DNA from: Halorientalis litorea
GTDB lineage: Archaea; Halobacteriota; Halobacteria; Halobacteriales; Haloarculaceae
DNA: 64,000 nt
NCBI RefSeq assembly: GCF_023028225.1
Contig: NZ_CP095484.1
Coordinates: 45,718 to 109,717, forward strand
Reading direction: 5' to 3'
The translations under genes and the position numbers were made by a program. This document shows, piece by piece, positions 35,746-45,187 of this stretch (position 1 is the first letter of the stretch; each line of letters starts with the position of its first letter). The notes under the pieces were generated by a model. That model saw only the letters and a list, made by a program, of their open reading frames with translations, was not told the origin of the DNA and did no database searches.

Positions 35746-38700
35746 ATGCCTCGCTCGGGTAACGGATGGAGTATGTCTCGCCGGCTGTTACTTACCGGAC
35801 CTGATTTACCTGAGCTTGAATCAAAGGCGTTCGATATTCTTAGTGAGAGCGTAGGAACACAGCCTGAAAGTATTCTCTACGTCGGTCAGCCGGAACACCC
35901 AGAGGACGCAACGAACGATCGCTGGATGGAGTTTGGCCCCTCAGCAGGACTCCGTGTCGATACGTTGGACAATCTTGCTTCACAGTGCTATGAACAGGAT
36001 CAGTACAAGGGCCGAGTAACTCACGTTGACCGACCGCTTCTCTTCCGACTCGTCGAGCTTGGTGTCGAAGAGATCTCGTCGTCTACGAATCCACTCAACA
36101 CCGACAACCAGTTCCCCCGAGCAGGGCTCGTCCAGGAAGCCGAGACGCTTTTCACCGAACTGGAGTTCGCTGGACTGCTCTCACCGGACGCAATGCGGCA
36201 GCGTCTCGAACAGGAGGGCGTGGGCGACCGCGCGGACTACGTCGCCGAACTGGCGGAAGAGATCGAATCTGCCCGACAGACACTCCTTGCTGATGAACTC
36301 CCGGAAACGTACCGTACCGAGCGAATGCACCACGCCACGACGGCAGAAACATCGCTCACAGACGTCTTCCCCTCAGTCGAGGCTGTTGTTCTCAGTGGGT
36401 TCACGCGATTCGACGCTCTAGAAGTAGACTTCCTCGGACGAATCGTCGACACCTGGCCGGCGATCGCTCTCCTCCCTAAGCAGATAGACGAAGACTCGGC
36501 CCCTGGTGTTGATACAGGCGCCAAACAAGCGCTAGAGACGTATTCCGACCTGGACTTCGTTCGACAGCACCACGATGAGCCTGCCTCGTCGACTCTCGAA
36601 GCGCGACGGCGCATCACTCGTAGTCTCTATCGGCATCCCCGCCAGTCGCCGTCAACCAGCGACATCAACGGGGGAGCGCTGGATCTGACGCTCACCGAAC
36701 CGGAAACGGTCCCCGATGAGATCCGAACTGTTGCCCGAGATATCCGGAGCCAAATCGCGACAGGAACGTCGGCCGACGATATCGGCGTCGTCCTCACGAA
36801 TCCGGTTCAATATGCTGATCAGGTGCGGGAAGCTTTCGAGATGTACGAACTCCCGTTCAATCTACAAACCGAGATTCCCCTTTCCGAAACAGCCCTAGGC
36901 GATGTCGTCCAGATAGTCTGCCAACTCGCACAGGAACCTCGGAGCATCGACACGCTCCTCGATCTCCTCACGAACCCTCTAGTCACCATTACGCAAACGG
37001 GAGAGAACCTCGATTACCACGAACTCGCCCGGGTGGCAGCTAGGGCAGAGACAAATCGGCTTGAATCGACTCTCGAACACGTTGACGACAGTCTCGCGGC
37101 AACGGTTACCTCCCTGACTCGGGATGCAGCCGCTCTGTCAGAGGTGTCACTGGAGGAACTCCCCGGCCAACTCGATGCCCTCCTTGAGCGTCTCGGCGTC
37201 TCAGCCGCACTAGAAGGTGAACAAGAACTCTCACCTCCACTTCGGGAACGTGAACTGCGTGCTCGTGACCGTCTCGACCGGATCCTTGAGACCCTCGCCC
37301 TCACAACACCGTTGGCGGACCCCGAAATCGGTGACAGCGTTGATCGGCTTGAGCGCGCGCTCCATGGCGTCTCGATCCAGCAGAGCACACGGCCACCCGA
37401 GGAGAGCGTCGTTGTCTGTAGTCTCGCCGAAGCCACCCTTCGAGAGTTCGAACAGGTATACGTTCTCGGGCTGACGACGACACAGTTCCCCTCAGATCCG
37501 GAGCGAACCGCTTTCACACGACCCATCTACGAGTCACATCCCGACTTCGAGCAGACAGATGTCTCTGCAGAGGCACGGTATCACTTGAGCGTCCTCCTCG
37601 GGAGTACAGCATCAATTCATCTCTCCATCCCCCAGCAGAGTGCTAGTGGTGAACCACACGTCGAAGCAGATATACTGACCGAACTTCGGCGGCTTGTCGA
37701 TCTCTCAGAGGTGACTATCGAGCCAGCTGACAGCGAACCAGGATGTCAAGAAGACGTGCAGCGGGCAGTCGGCGACGTACTTCCCGAGACATCCGAAGCA
37801 CGAGTCCACGACCTGCTCACTGAAGCAGTCGAAACCGGTTCGTTTAGCACCACCCAACAGGCCCGTGTTCAGGCTGGTATTGCTTGTGCCGCGGCACGAG
37901 CAGGTCCCGAACTGACGCCCTACGATGGCCAGCTCACAGAAGAGACCGTCTCCCAGATTCACGATACGCTCGACCGCGAGCCGTACAGTCCGAGTCGATT
38001 GGAGACATATGCTGCGTGTGGGTTCAAGTACTACATGCGCCGCGTCCTCGGTATCGAAGCACCGGATCGCTTAACGCGGGAACCCGACGCGAGCGACCGT
38101 GGCTCATTCATCCACGACGTGCTCGAACACTACTACCTGTCGTTACAGTCAGGGGGCAGCGATCCAGTTCACCCAGGTGGCGACTTCGAAACACGGCAAC
38201 AACAGCTCCTCGACACTGCACTGGAGCGGCTTGACAATGCGTTCGATGATGGCGCCCAGACAGCGTTCCAAAAAGAATGGCTGACCTCCGTGCTCGCCGG
38301 ACTCGGAACTCCGGACACGAATCCATACTATGGGCCACATGAGACGCGAGACGGTCATCCAATTGCGCGGGGGTTGTTCTATCGGTTCCTCGACCACGAG
38401 GCGGACGAGCCCGCAAAGACGACCGCCCGACCAACGTGGTTCGAAGGCCGGATCGGTAATCCCTACGACGCAGGCACGCCACTCAGCGACGACCCTGCAG
38501 AGATTGAGACACCACACGGCCCAGTTCCCATTCATGGCCTTATCGACCGCGTCGAGACGGTCCCTGGAACAGACCCAACACAGGTTGTCGTTCGGGATTA
38601 CAAAACTGGAAGCTCAATCCCCAGCGAAAGTGAGGCGCTGAGCGGGCTGAAATTCCAACTGCAACTGTACGCGTTGATGGCCGAAGAGGCACTCGACGAT

Positions 38701-39123
38701 GTCGAAGTAGTCGGTGGCGCGTACTACCAGGTCTCACCTCCGAGTTCAGTCAATTCTCGCAGCGGGCTCCTCACCTCACAGGAGATGGCAGTCTATCACG
38801 GGAGTGACGACGTCGACACACCGCTGCTCCGTCACTCCTACCCATACTTCGAGACACACGAGGCGTTCCGACGATTCATCGAGGAGACAACCCCACAACG
38901 CCTCGGAGAACTCGCCTCGGGAATCACAGAGGGTCGCTTCCATCCGACAGTCCTCGATCCATCGGACGCCGGATGTCGATACTGTGACTACGCACACGTC
39001 TGTGACGTCCGCTCGCACCAGCGGAAGGAAGTTATCGAAGATATCGACGACACGGGGGCGTCAGCGTACGTGCCACTGAAAGCCAGGGATCACGATCTCG
39101 AAGACGTCGTGGAGGTGGAGTAA
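35746..39123 (+). CDS. addB: AddB-like helicase-nuclease subunit
   Basis: This is a 1125-residue protein. The N-terminal half is a degenerate UvrD-like fold starting LLLTGPDLPELESKAF, without a clear Walker A. The C-terminal nuclease domain has SPSRLETYAACGFKYYMRR, His790, GLIDRVE (Asp934) and RDYKTGS (Asp951-x-Lys953). Four cysteines fit the AddB iron-sulphur staple: Cys757 before the nuclease core and Cys1077, Cys1080 and Cys1086 after it. AddAB processes double-strand ends into 3-prime overhangs and degrades foreign linear DNA. ATG 35746 is used; ATG 35773 is also possible. The addA-like gene follows 2 bases after the stop. Catalytic and cluster ligands are all present. Confidence 0.82.
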   Translation: MPRSGNGWSMSRRLLLTGPDLPELESKAFDILSESVGTQPESILYVGQPEHPEDATNDRWMEFGPSAGLRVDTLDNLASQCYEQDQYKGRVTHVDRPLLFRLVELGVEEISSSTNPLNTDNQFPRAGLVQEAETLFTELEFAGLLSPDAMRQRLEQEGVGDRADYVAELAEEIESARQTLLADELPETYRTERMHHATTAETSLTDVFPSVEAVVLSGFTRFDALEVDFLGRIVDTWPAIALLPKQIDEDSAPGVDTGAKQALETYSDLDFVRQHHDEPASSTLEARRRITRSLYRHPRQSPSTSDINGGALDLTLTEPETVPDEIRTVARDIRSQIATGTSADDIGVVLTNPVQYADQVREAFEMYELPFNLQTEIPLSETALGDVVQIVCQLAQEPRSIDTLLDLLTNPLVTITQTGENLDYHELARVAARAETNRLESTLEHVDDSLAATVTSLTRDAAALSEVSLEELPGQLDALLERLGVSAALEGEQELSPPLRERELRARDRLDRILETLALTTPLADPEIGDSVDRLERALHGVSIQQSTRPPEESVVVCSLAEATLREFEQVYVLGLTTTQFPSDPERTAFTRPIYESHPDFEQTDVSAEARYHLSVLLGSTASIHLSIPQQSASGEPHVEADILTELRRLVDLSEVTIEPADSEPGCQEDVQRAVGDVLPETSEARVHDLLTEAVETGSFSTTQQARVQAGIACAAARAGPELTPYDGQLTEETVSQIHDTLDREPYSPSRLETYAACGFKYYMRRVLGIEAPDRLTREPDASDRGSFIHDVLEHYYLSLQSGGSDPVHPGGDFETRQQQLLDTALERLDNAFDDGAQTAFQKEWLTSVLAGLGTPDTNPYYGPHETRDGHPIARGLFYRFLDHEADEPAKTTARPTWFEGRIGNPYDAGTPLSDDPAEIETPHGPVPIHGLIDRVETVPGTDPTQVVVRDYKTGSSIPSESEALSGLKFQLQLYALMAEEALDDVEVVGGAYYQVSPPSSVNSRSGLLTSQEMAVYHGSDDVDTPLLRHSYPYFETHEAFRRFIEETTPQRLGELASGITEGRFHPTVLDPSDAGCRYCDYAHVCDVRSHQRKEVIEDIDDTGASAYVPLKARDHDLEDVVEVE

Positions 39124-39125
39124 CG

Positions 39126-42100
39126 ATGGTCTCCTACGAGGACTTGACCGACGAGCAGCAACGGGCTGTCGACGCCCTTGACCGGAATGTAACCCTCACA
39201 GCCGGGGCAGGAACGGGCAAGACCACCACGCTGACCGCCCGATATCTGAAGATGATCGAACAGTCGCTCGGCGAGCAAACCGACGGCGGGACTGGTGAGG
39301 CCCAGCTACTACCTGAGCATATCCTGACGACGACGTTCACCGAACGGGCAGCAAACGATCTTGAGGAAAGCGTCCGAACGGAAATCACGGACCGCATTGA
39401 GTCGCTCGATGTCGAGGAGTTCGATGCCTGGCGTACGGTTGCGGATGAACTCGAGCAAGGGTACATCCACACGCTCCACGGGTTCTGTGCTCGCCTCCTG
39501 CGCGAACACGCGCTGACGATTGACGCCGTGGATCCTGGCTTCGATACGCTAGACGAAAACGAGACAACCGCACTGATCCACGATACGGTTGGTGCCGTCC
39601 TCGAAGAATACGAGAACCACGAGGCAACGCAAACGCTGGCCCGACGGTTCTCACGGAGCCAGCTCCAGGACGTCCTGACCGATCTGCTGGGCGAGCGACC
39701 GGAGAGTCTTGAGTGGGCAAACCGGTGGGCGGACGCCACAGAGGAGGAATACATCTCGTTCGTTGAGTCGGCCCTGCATCCAATCGATCCGGATGAAGCC
39801 GCCGAGCGGCTGGCCCACCCCGACTTCGTCGCGGCTGCGGCTACCCTGCGAGAGTTCGTTGAAAACCCACCAGATATCGAGACCGGTGGACAGACCTGGC
39901 AGCGTGCGGAAGGGGTCGTGGATCGACTCGAACCCGGATTCGATGATGGGGTCCCATCCCGATCCAAGCAGTCGATGATTGCGGAACTCAGTATGCACCT
40001 CACCAAGGGTAGTGGGGAACGCTACGCAGGCTATACGGGAGCCAACACGCGGTGGGGAGACCATCCTCGAAAGACGGAGTTCGACGGCGCGTTCGAGACA
40101 CTAGTCGAGACGCTCCAGCCCGAAGAGTACGCCGTCAACGTGGATCTGGAGATCGAATCGAACAGCTTCCCGTTCGTCCAGGCGCTCGCAGAGCTGACCC
40201 AAATCGCGGCTGCCGAGTACGAGGAACGGAAAGATCGGCAGAACGCTGTCGACTTCACCGACCAGATTTCCTACACCGTTGACTTCCTCCAAGCACCGGG
40301 GAACGCCGACATTCGCGAGGAGTTACGGGAGCAGTTCGAGTACGTGATGGTCGACGAGTTCCAGGATACTGACCCACGGCAGTGGGACCTCATCAAGCTC
40401 CTGACGGCCAGTGACGGGGAAACGTTCGATGCCCAGAACGTGTTCGTCGTCGGCGACGTCAAACAAAGCATCTATCGCTTCCGGAACGCTGACGTCACAC
40501 AGTTCCGCGAAACGGCCACCACTCTTGAGCAGGTGTCCCAAGACGCTCGAAACACGGATACGGAAAGCGAGGACGATGACCAACTTTCGACGAACTTCCG
40601 AACGCTGCCGACGGTGCTGGAGTCGATCAACGAACTCTTCGAGGCCATCTTCGATGAAGACGGTGAGCCGTACGAAGCGGCCCCCCAATCCCTGACAGCC
40701 GATCGCGACGATCCAGCGGATCTCGGTACTGTGGAGTACCTCACGGTGCCAACTGATGCCGACCTCCGGGAGCACCACTGCGATCATTACGCGGACTTCG
40801 CGACAGCCGAGCCGGAACACGACACAGAGTTGGAGGCGATGGCGCTCGCCGCCCGTCTCTCCCAGATACTGGCTGAACCGCTTCAGGTCTACCCCGAGGA
40901 AGACGAAACGGACGACGATAGTAGTGAGAGTGAACCGACTACCGAAAGCGGACTGAGTAGTCGAGAAGAGACAGAGGGCAGTGATGAACCACCGGAGCCA
41001 CGGAATATCGAACCGAGCGATATTGCTATCCTCATCCGCAGCCGCACCCACCTCAAAAAGTACGAACGAGCGTTAGAAGAGGCGGACGTCCCCTATTCGG
41101 TCGCGTCCGGGATCGGCTTCTACGAATCGACGGAAATCACCGCGCTGTTGAACCTCTTCCGTGCGCTCGCCGATCCAAGCGACGAACGCGCACTCTACGC
41201 AGCGCTTCGGTCGCCGCTATTCGGGCTCACCGACGACACGCTCGCACAGTTGAAACTCCACGACGACTCTATCTGGAATGCGCTCGCGACGAGTGAGCAT
41301 CAGGAACTCCAAGATGCCTACGAGTATCTCCAAGAGTGGCGTCACATGGCGGGGCTTGGCGACGAGGAACCCGCTGGATTCGACGGGTCGTGGGCCGCGT
41401 ATCTGACGCGGATCCTCGAGGATACAGGCTACTTGGTGAGTGTCAGCGCCGACGAGCGTCCACAGCAGGCGATGGCGAACGTGGAGAAGTTCCGCGAACA
41501 GCTTCGCGGATGGAGCGACGATGGTGTTCGGAGTCTTACGACACTTGTGAGTCGGATCGAACGCCGTATTGAGCTCGGCGGCCGGGAGAGTGAAGCTGAC
41601 ACGACCGGCGAGGGCGTCCAGATTCTAACGATCCACGACGCCAAGGGAATGGAATTCCCGTTCGTCGTCGTCCCTGGGATCGGTCGCGAGTTCAAGGATG
41701 AAGCGGCCCTGGGCGGAGGGAAGGTCGAGTTCGAACAGGTTGGTGGCCAGCACGCAGTCGGGATGAAGGCACCAAGTCCGGACGATCCGTTCGAGATGGT
41801 GGATACGATCGCCCGTGACACGATTCGTGAGCGCCGTCGCGCCGAAGAACGCGCCGAAGAGAAACGCGTGCTCTACGTGGCCTGTACACGAGCACGAGAC
41901 CATCTGCTCCTGAGCGGCCTCCACGAGGCAGCTGGAGAGACCGAGGAACCAACGATGACGGATCTCGAGGAACCAGACCCTGAGTCAGCTTCAAGTTGGC
42001 GCGACTGGGTGCAGCCAGAACTCCTCACCGAGGACGTGTGCACTGCCCTCGATTCCGATACCCACGTCCGGCGTACGTACGGTGACGGCACGTACACCGT

Positions 42101-42959
42101 GTCACTCCCGACACCGCCAGCCGAACAGGTGCAACCTGAGCCCGATATCGACCCCGACGTTGAACTGTCGCCGCGGCCGCCCAAGCCAGATGTCAGCTTT
42201 CGGTTTTCGGCGACTGACCTTGCGTCACTCTACGGGGAGTATGGCGAACTCCAATTCGACGAAGACACGGGTACCATCTATGTCGAAGAGACCGACCATA
42301 GAGAGAGGAGTCCGGAGAGTCGACACGGTGAAGAGGACCCAACAACCGGAGAAGCCGAATCGGACAGCCGCTCAACAGAGGAAACAAGTATCGAAACGGA
42401 CGGCGTCGACGCGAGCGTATTCGGCGAGATGGTGCATCGACTCTGCGAACTGCGGCCGCCGGAAACTCACTGGCCGCATCTTATGGAACAGACGCTTGTT
42501 GACGAGGGGGCTACGGTCTCACTCTCACCCGAACTCCAGAACCGCGTGAGTACACATGCCCAGCGCGGGATAGACTACGTTGACGAGCAAACCACGGACG
42601 TCGATGTAGAGCACCAGTACGACGAACTGTATGTTACTGCGGAATTCGAGCGCGGAGAGATCTCGGGGTTCATCGACCACCTGATCATCACGCCCGACGC
42701 GTACCATATCATCGACTACAAGACAGGTGATGTCACGCCTGAGGAACTGGAAGCTGACGCGGAGTATTACGAGAATCAAATGAAGGCCTATGCGATTGCA
42801 TTAAACCAGCAGGAGACTGGCCGTAGCGTCCGAGTTTCACTCGTGTTCACGACGCTCGACGCCGCATGGGATGTTGAGTGGTCTCCTGATGAGATTGAAT
42901 CGATGAGGAAGCAGATCAACGAAGAGATCTGGGAGCAGTTTGAATCGCTTGAGCGCTAA
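39126..42959 (+). CDS. addA: AddA/RecB-like UvrD-type helicase-nuclease
   Basis: This is a 1277-residue protein with full SF1A helicase motifs: Walker A GAGTGKTT (27-34), TTTFTERAANDL, VDEFQDTD (409-416), GDVKQSIYRFR, and TIHDAKGMEFPFV, then CTRARDHLLLSG. An acidic, low-complexity insert lies at about 595-620. The C-terminal RecB-like nuclease shows GEMVHRL (His1104), GFIDHLI (Asp1184) and IIDYKTGD (Asp1197-x-Lys1199). It forms an operon with addB (2-base gap). Together they would unwind and cut DNA ends. Haloarchaea normally use Rad50/Mre11/HerA/NurA for end processing, so this bacterial-type pair looks acquired and may serve defence or plasmid recombination; that is inference. Confidence 0.85.
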   Translation: MVSYEDLTDEQQRAVDALDRNVTLTAGAGTGKTTTLTARYLKMIEQSLGEQTDGGTGEAQLLPEHILTTTFTERAANDLEESVRTEITDRIESLDVEEFDAWRTVADELEQGYIHTLHGFCARLLREHALTIDAVDPGFDTLDENETTALIHDTVGAVLEEYENHEATQTLARRFSRSQLQDVLTDLLGERPESLEWANRWADATEEEYISFVESALHPIDPDEAAERLAHPDFVAAAATLREFVENPPDIETGGQTWQRAEGVVDRLEPGFDDGVPSRSKQSMIAELSMHLTKGSGERYAGYTGANTRWGDHPRKTEFDGAFETLVETLQPEEYAVNVDLEIESNSFPFVQALAELTQIAAAEYEERKDRQNAVDFTDQISYTVDFLQAPGNADIREELREQFEYVMVDEFQDTDPRQWDLIKLLTASDGETFDAQNVFVVGDVKQSIYRFRNADVTQFRETATTLEQVSQDARNTDTESEDDDQLSTNFRTLPTVLESINELFEAIFDEDGEPYEAAPQSLTADRDDPADLGTVEYLTVPTDADLREHHCDHYADFATAEPEHDTELEAMALAARLSQILAEPLQVYPEEDETDDDSSESEPTTESGLSSREETEGSDEPPEPRNIEPSDIAILIRSRTHLKKYERALEEADVPYSVASGIGFYESTEITALLNLFRALADPSDERALYAALRSPLFGLTDDTLAQLKLHDDSIWNALATSEHQELQDAYEYLQEWRHMAGLGDEEPAGFDGSWAAYLTRILEDTGYLVSVSADERPQQAMANVEKFREQLRGWSDDGVRSLTTLVSRIERRIELGGRESEADTTGEGVQILTIHDAKGMEFPFVVVPGIGREFKDEAALGGGKVEFEQVGGQHAVGMKAPSPDDPFEMVDTIARDTIRERRRAEERAEEKRVLYVACTRARDHLLLSGLHEAAGETEEPTMTDLEEPDPESASSWRDWVQPELLTEDVCTALDSDTHVRRTYGDGTYTVSLPTPPAEQVQPEPDIDPDVELSPRPPKPDVSFRFSATDLASLYGEYGELQFDEDTGTIYVEETDHRERSPESRHGEEDPTTGEAESDSRSTEETSIETDGVDASVFGEMVHRLCELRPPETHWPHLMEQTLVDEGATVSLSPELQNRVSTHAQRGIDYVDEQTTDVDVEHQYDELYVTAEFERGEISGFIDHLIITPDAYHIIDYKTGDVTPEELEADAEYYENQMKAYAIALNQQETGRSVRVSLVFTTLDAAWDVEWSPDEIESMRKQINEEIWEQFESLER

Positions 42960-43103
42960 AGCGTGAGTTGAATCCGTTGACGGCGAAGCGAATTCCCGTC
43001 TTGATTGAAGAGGCCGACTACGGGCTTGATCGAAGCTTGGCGGGCTCGCTGGGGCTCCGTGGTCCCGCCGAGTGCGAATGAGAGTTCCTCGTTCTTTGTG
43101 TAG

Positions 43104-43111
43104 TTTTATAA
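43104..43111 (+). promoter_or_regulatory. TATA-like box for the gene at 43134
   Basis: TTTTATAA is centred about 27 bases before the ATG at 43134, matching leaderless archaeal promoters. It lies in the 174-base gap after addA. Confidence 0.55.
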
Positions 43112-43133
43112 ACTTCCCAGATAAGTCCACCAT

Positions 43134-43592
43134 ATGAGTACCTCTTTTGATGACTTGGAATACTTAGACGAGGACGAGATCCGGGCGGAGTTCATACCAG
43201 GCGGAGGTGTCGAAGAGTTTATTCCAGGATGGGGGGACAACATATCCCAGATACCCGGGAAGGAAACAGAGGATGGTATCTATATTGGGTTAGTCAGAAT
43301 TTGGGGTGAAGACAGGAGGATTGATCGAAGTCTTAGATTGGTCGACGTCGACTTTTCCGACAGCAAAGCAGTTGAAGGTGAGCTGGAAGAAAAATTTGAG
43401 TTCTACTTCAAGGGCGAGAAATTTCATACGGAAGAGTGGAGCTCAAGCATCGCCTCGTGGTATGATTGCGCAGTGCAGCTCCCCGAGGGGTTCAGACATA
43501 CCTTATCGAGCTACATTGACCTGCTCGTGACGAACTGGTCCTATGACGATATTAATGAAATCTGGTGGGAAAGATATCAAGAAGAATTCTGA
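43134..43592 (+). CDS. Small acidic protein of unknown function
   Basis: This is a 152-residue acidic protein rich in Trp and aromatic residues. The N-terminal part has a Gly/Pro-rich stretch (FIPGGGVEEFIPGWGDN). The middle is beta-like and the end helical (DDINEIWWERYQEE). No known motif or cysteine cluster is seen. A good TATA-like box precedes it, so it is probably expressed alone. It converges with the PIN gene, 75 bases away. An inhibitor or immunity function would suit its size and acidity but is not supported by sequence. Confidence 0.55.
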   Translation: MSTSFDDLEYLDEDEIRAEFIPGGGVEEFIPGWGDNISQIPGKETEDGIYIGLVRIWGEDRRIDRSLRLVDVDFSDSKAVEGELEEKFEFYFKGEKFHTEEWSSSIASWYDCAVQLPEGFRHTLSSYIDLLVTNWSYDDINEIWWERYQEEF

Positions 43593-43667
43593 TCGCGACG
43601 TGGGGTTAATTGCGAGAGAGTAGCTCGAATAGGGGCTGGCAAGTACATCGTCGATGCTGGGTACAGT

Positions 43668-44711
43668 TCATCTCGTCGTCTCGTACTCGGCCGTGATCGC
43701 TCGGTCTCGGCGAAGTTTCTCACGAACGTTTTCGCTTCGGCAATCGACCTCCAGACGCCGGCGTTGCCAATCCTCCCCAGATTTGCCGTTCCACACTCCG
43801 AATAGCGTTACCTTTGGGAGTCGCAGAACGCCGAACAGCACCGAGAGCGTGTAGAGCGCATCCTGCAGTTCGTCCCATGTAACGGTCACCTTCCGTGGAA
43901 TATCAACTGGGAAGCTCACATGTTGCGCGAGTACCCCTTCCTCACGAGCCAGCTCGACGAACCCGTGGTCATTGCTAAGGAGAATTACTCGCTTTCGACT
44001 ATCTTGGTCGTACTCCGCGTAGGCATCCACGATGGCTTCGTCGCCCGTTTCACTCTCAATCGTATCCGCATACCGATGATCGCGGAGACGGCGGTACTCG
44101 TAGAGCCCGAGGAATCCTTCACGGTTCGCCCCAGCCGGCTGATTGTCCAGCCGCGCGAACTCGGAGCCGAACGCATCCTCGAGGGCTCGCGTCTCGTAGT
44201 GGTTGTAATGCCAGTTGAGTTCCTCGTAGATACCCGTCGCGAGGGTAAAGCCGTTGACTGGGCTTCGTCCCTTGTCGTCACTGTAGCGCTCCGGATCCAG
44301 TCGGAGTACATCCGGCATCCGCCAGGCGAGGAGGTTCGTATCGATGCCCAAGGCCACAGGCTGATGGCCAGCGTCAAGGTCGGGATACCCCTGTCGGCGG
44401 AAGAACGTCTCCACGTCCTCGCGGTTTTCGATGTCGACAAGGCCACCAGCAACGAGCGCTCGGATGTAGGTATCCTTGTCAGGCAGATCGTCGTATGCCT
44501 GTTCGCCGTACGTCGTGTGGAGTTCCTCGCGGGAATCCTGGTACGTGAGCGCGCCCTGCGTGAATCGGACCGTGGTTGCGACGGGATCGGAAAGGTCGAT
44601 TTCGAGGAGTTCTCCGATCTCCTCACACGGGTGCCGAACACTAACCGACGTAATGCCCTCCGTGTACAGCGCGTTGAGGAGATGCGTGATGTGGTGGCGA
44701 GCAAGCTGCAT
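43668..44711 (-). CDS. PIN-like nuclease domain protein
   Basis: This 347-residue protein begins with a helical region of about 115 residues. A PIN-like core follows, with the acidic positions Asp124 (ALGIDTNLLAW), Glu163/164 (YEELNWH), Asp224-Glu225/Asp229 (GDEAIVDAY) and Asp248 (LLSNDHGFV). PIN domains cut RNA with metal ions held by such acids and act as toxins or in RNA decay. The ATG shares one base with the stop of the CARF-like gene (TAATG), so the sensor-effector pair is probably made together. About 75 residues after the core are of unknown role. The family within the PIN group is not recognised; activity is inferred from the conserved acids. Confidence 0.7.
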   Translation of the reverse strand: MQLARHHITHLLNALYTEGITSVSVRHPCEEIGELLEIDLSDPVATTVRFTQGALTYQDSREELHTTYGEQAYDDLPDKDTYIRALVAGGLVDIENREDVETFFRRQGYPDLDAGHQPVALGIDTNLLAWRMPDVLRLDPERYSDDKGRSPVNGFTLATGIYEELNWHYNHYETRALEDAFGSEFARLDNQPAGANREGFLGLYEYRRLRDHRYADTIESETGDEAIVDAYAEYDQDSRKRVILLSNDHGFVELAREEGVLAQHVSFPVDIPRKVTVTWDELQDALYTLSVLFGVLRLPKVTLFGVWNGKSGEDWQRRRLEVDCRSENVREKLRRDRAITAEYETTR

Positions 44712-45184
44712 TAGAAGACCTCCTGGAAGTCGACGAGTTCGACAACTGGTCTGGGGACATCGGGGTACAATCGGCCGTAGAAGCGGTTGTTCGAGACGTA
44801 GAGATAGAAGACGTGGTCGGCCTCGAACTGAATCCCCGCTTGGAACGCGATCGCCGACATGAACTTTCGACCAGGAGTGACGTCGACCGCCGCCGTACCC
44901 CCCTCATCCTGTATCTGGGCAATCGGTTCCCGGAAGTGCTCGACGATACCCTGAAAATCAGTCTCCGTCTCGAGGTGCGTCACGGAGAGGTCAGGATCCT
45001 CACCGCCGTATTCGACGACCACACGCTCCATCATGGACGTGATATCATCGAACTGCTCACCGACGCCAGGATTATCCAGCACGTACAGTTCGTCGGGGAG
45101 GAATCCCTCTTCACAGGCCGCGATGAGAGGATTGATGACCGCCTCCAGGTTCGTGCTCATAGTTGTGAGCCACGCATCGACCAT
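44711..45184 (-). CDS. CARF-like ligand-sensing domain protein
   Basis: This 157-residue Rossmann-like protein is read as a single CARF-type domain. Strand 1 is AWLTTMSTNLEAV (4-16), like the LVTTxGTNxE start of CARF domains. DELYVLDNPG follows at about 31-40, and the hallmark VDVTPGRKFMSA (100-111) corresponds to the CARF ligand-loop motif (typically T-G-G-T-K or T-P-G-x-K followed by small residues). CARF domains bind cyclic oligoadenylates or related nucleotides in type III CRISPR responses. Here no Cas10 or array is in the window. It starts 3 bases after the ADP-ribosylglycohydrolase stop and overlaps the PIN gene by one base. The fold call is by motif only. Confidence 0.6.
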   Translation of the reverse strand: MVDAWLTTMSTNLEAVINPLIAACEEGFLPDELYVLDNPGVGEQFDDITSMMERVVVEYGGEDPDLSVTHLETETDFQGIVEHFREPIAQIQDEGGTAAVDVTPGRKFMSAIAFQAGIQFEADHVFYLYVSNNRFYGRLYPDVPRPVVELVDFQEVF

Positions 45185-45187
45185 TGC

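Noticed and set aside
44711..45184. Type III CRISPR-Cas accessory locus
   Set aside because: The CARF-like protein has no Cas10, Cas6 or other cas neighbour and there is no repeat-spacer array in the window.
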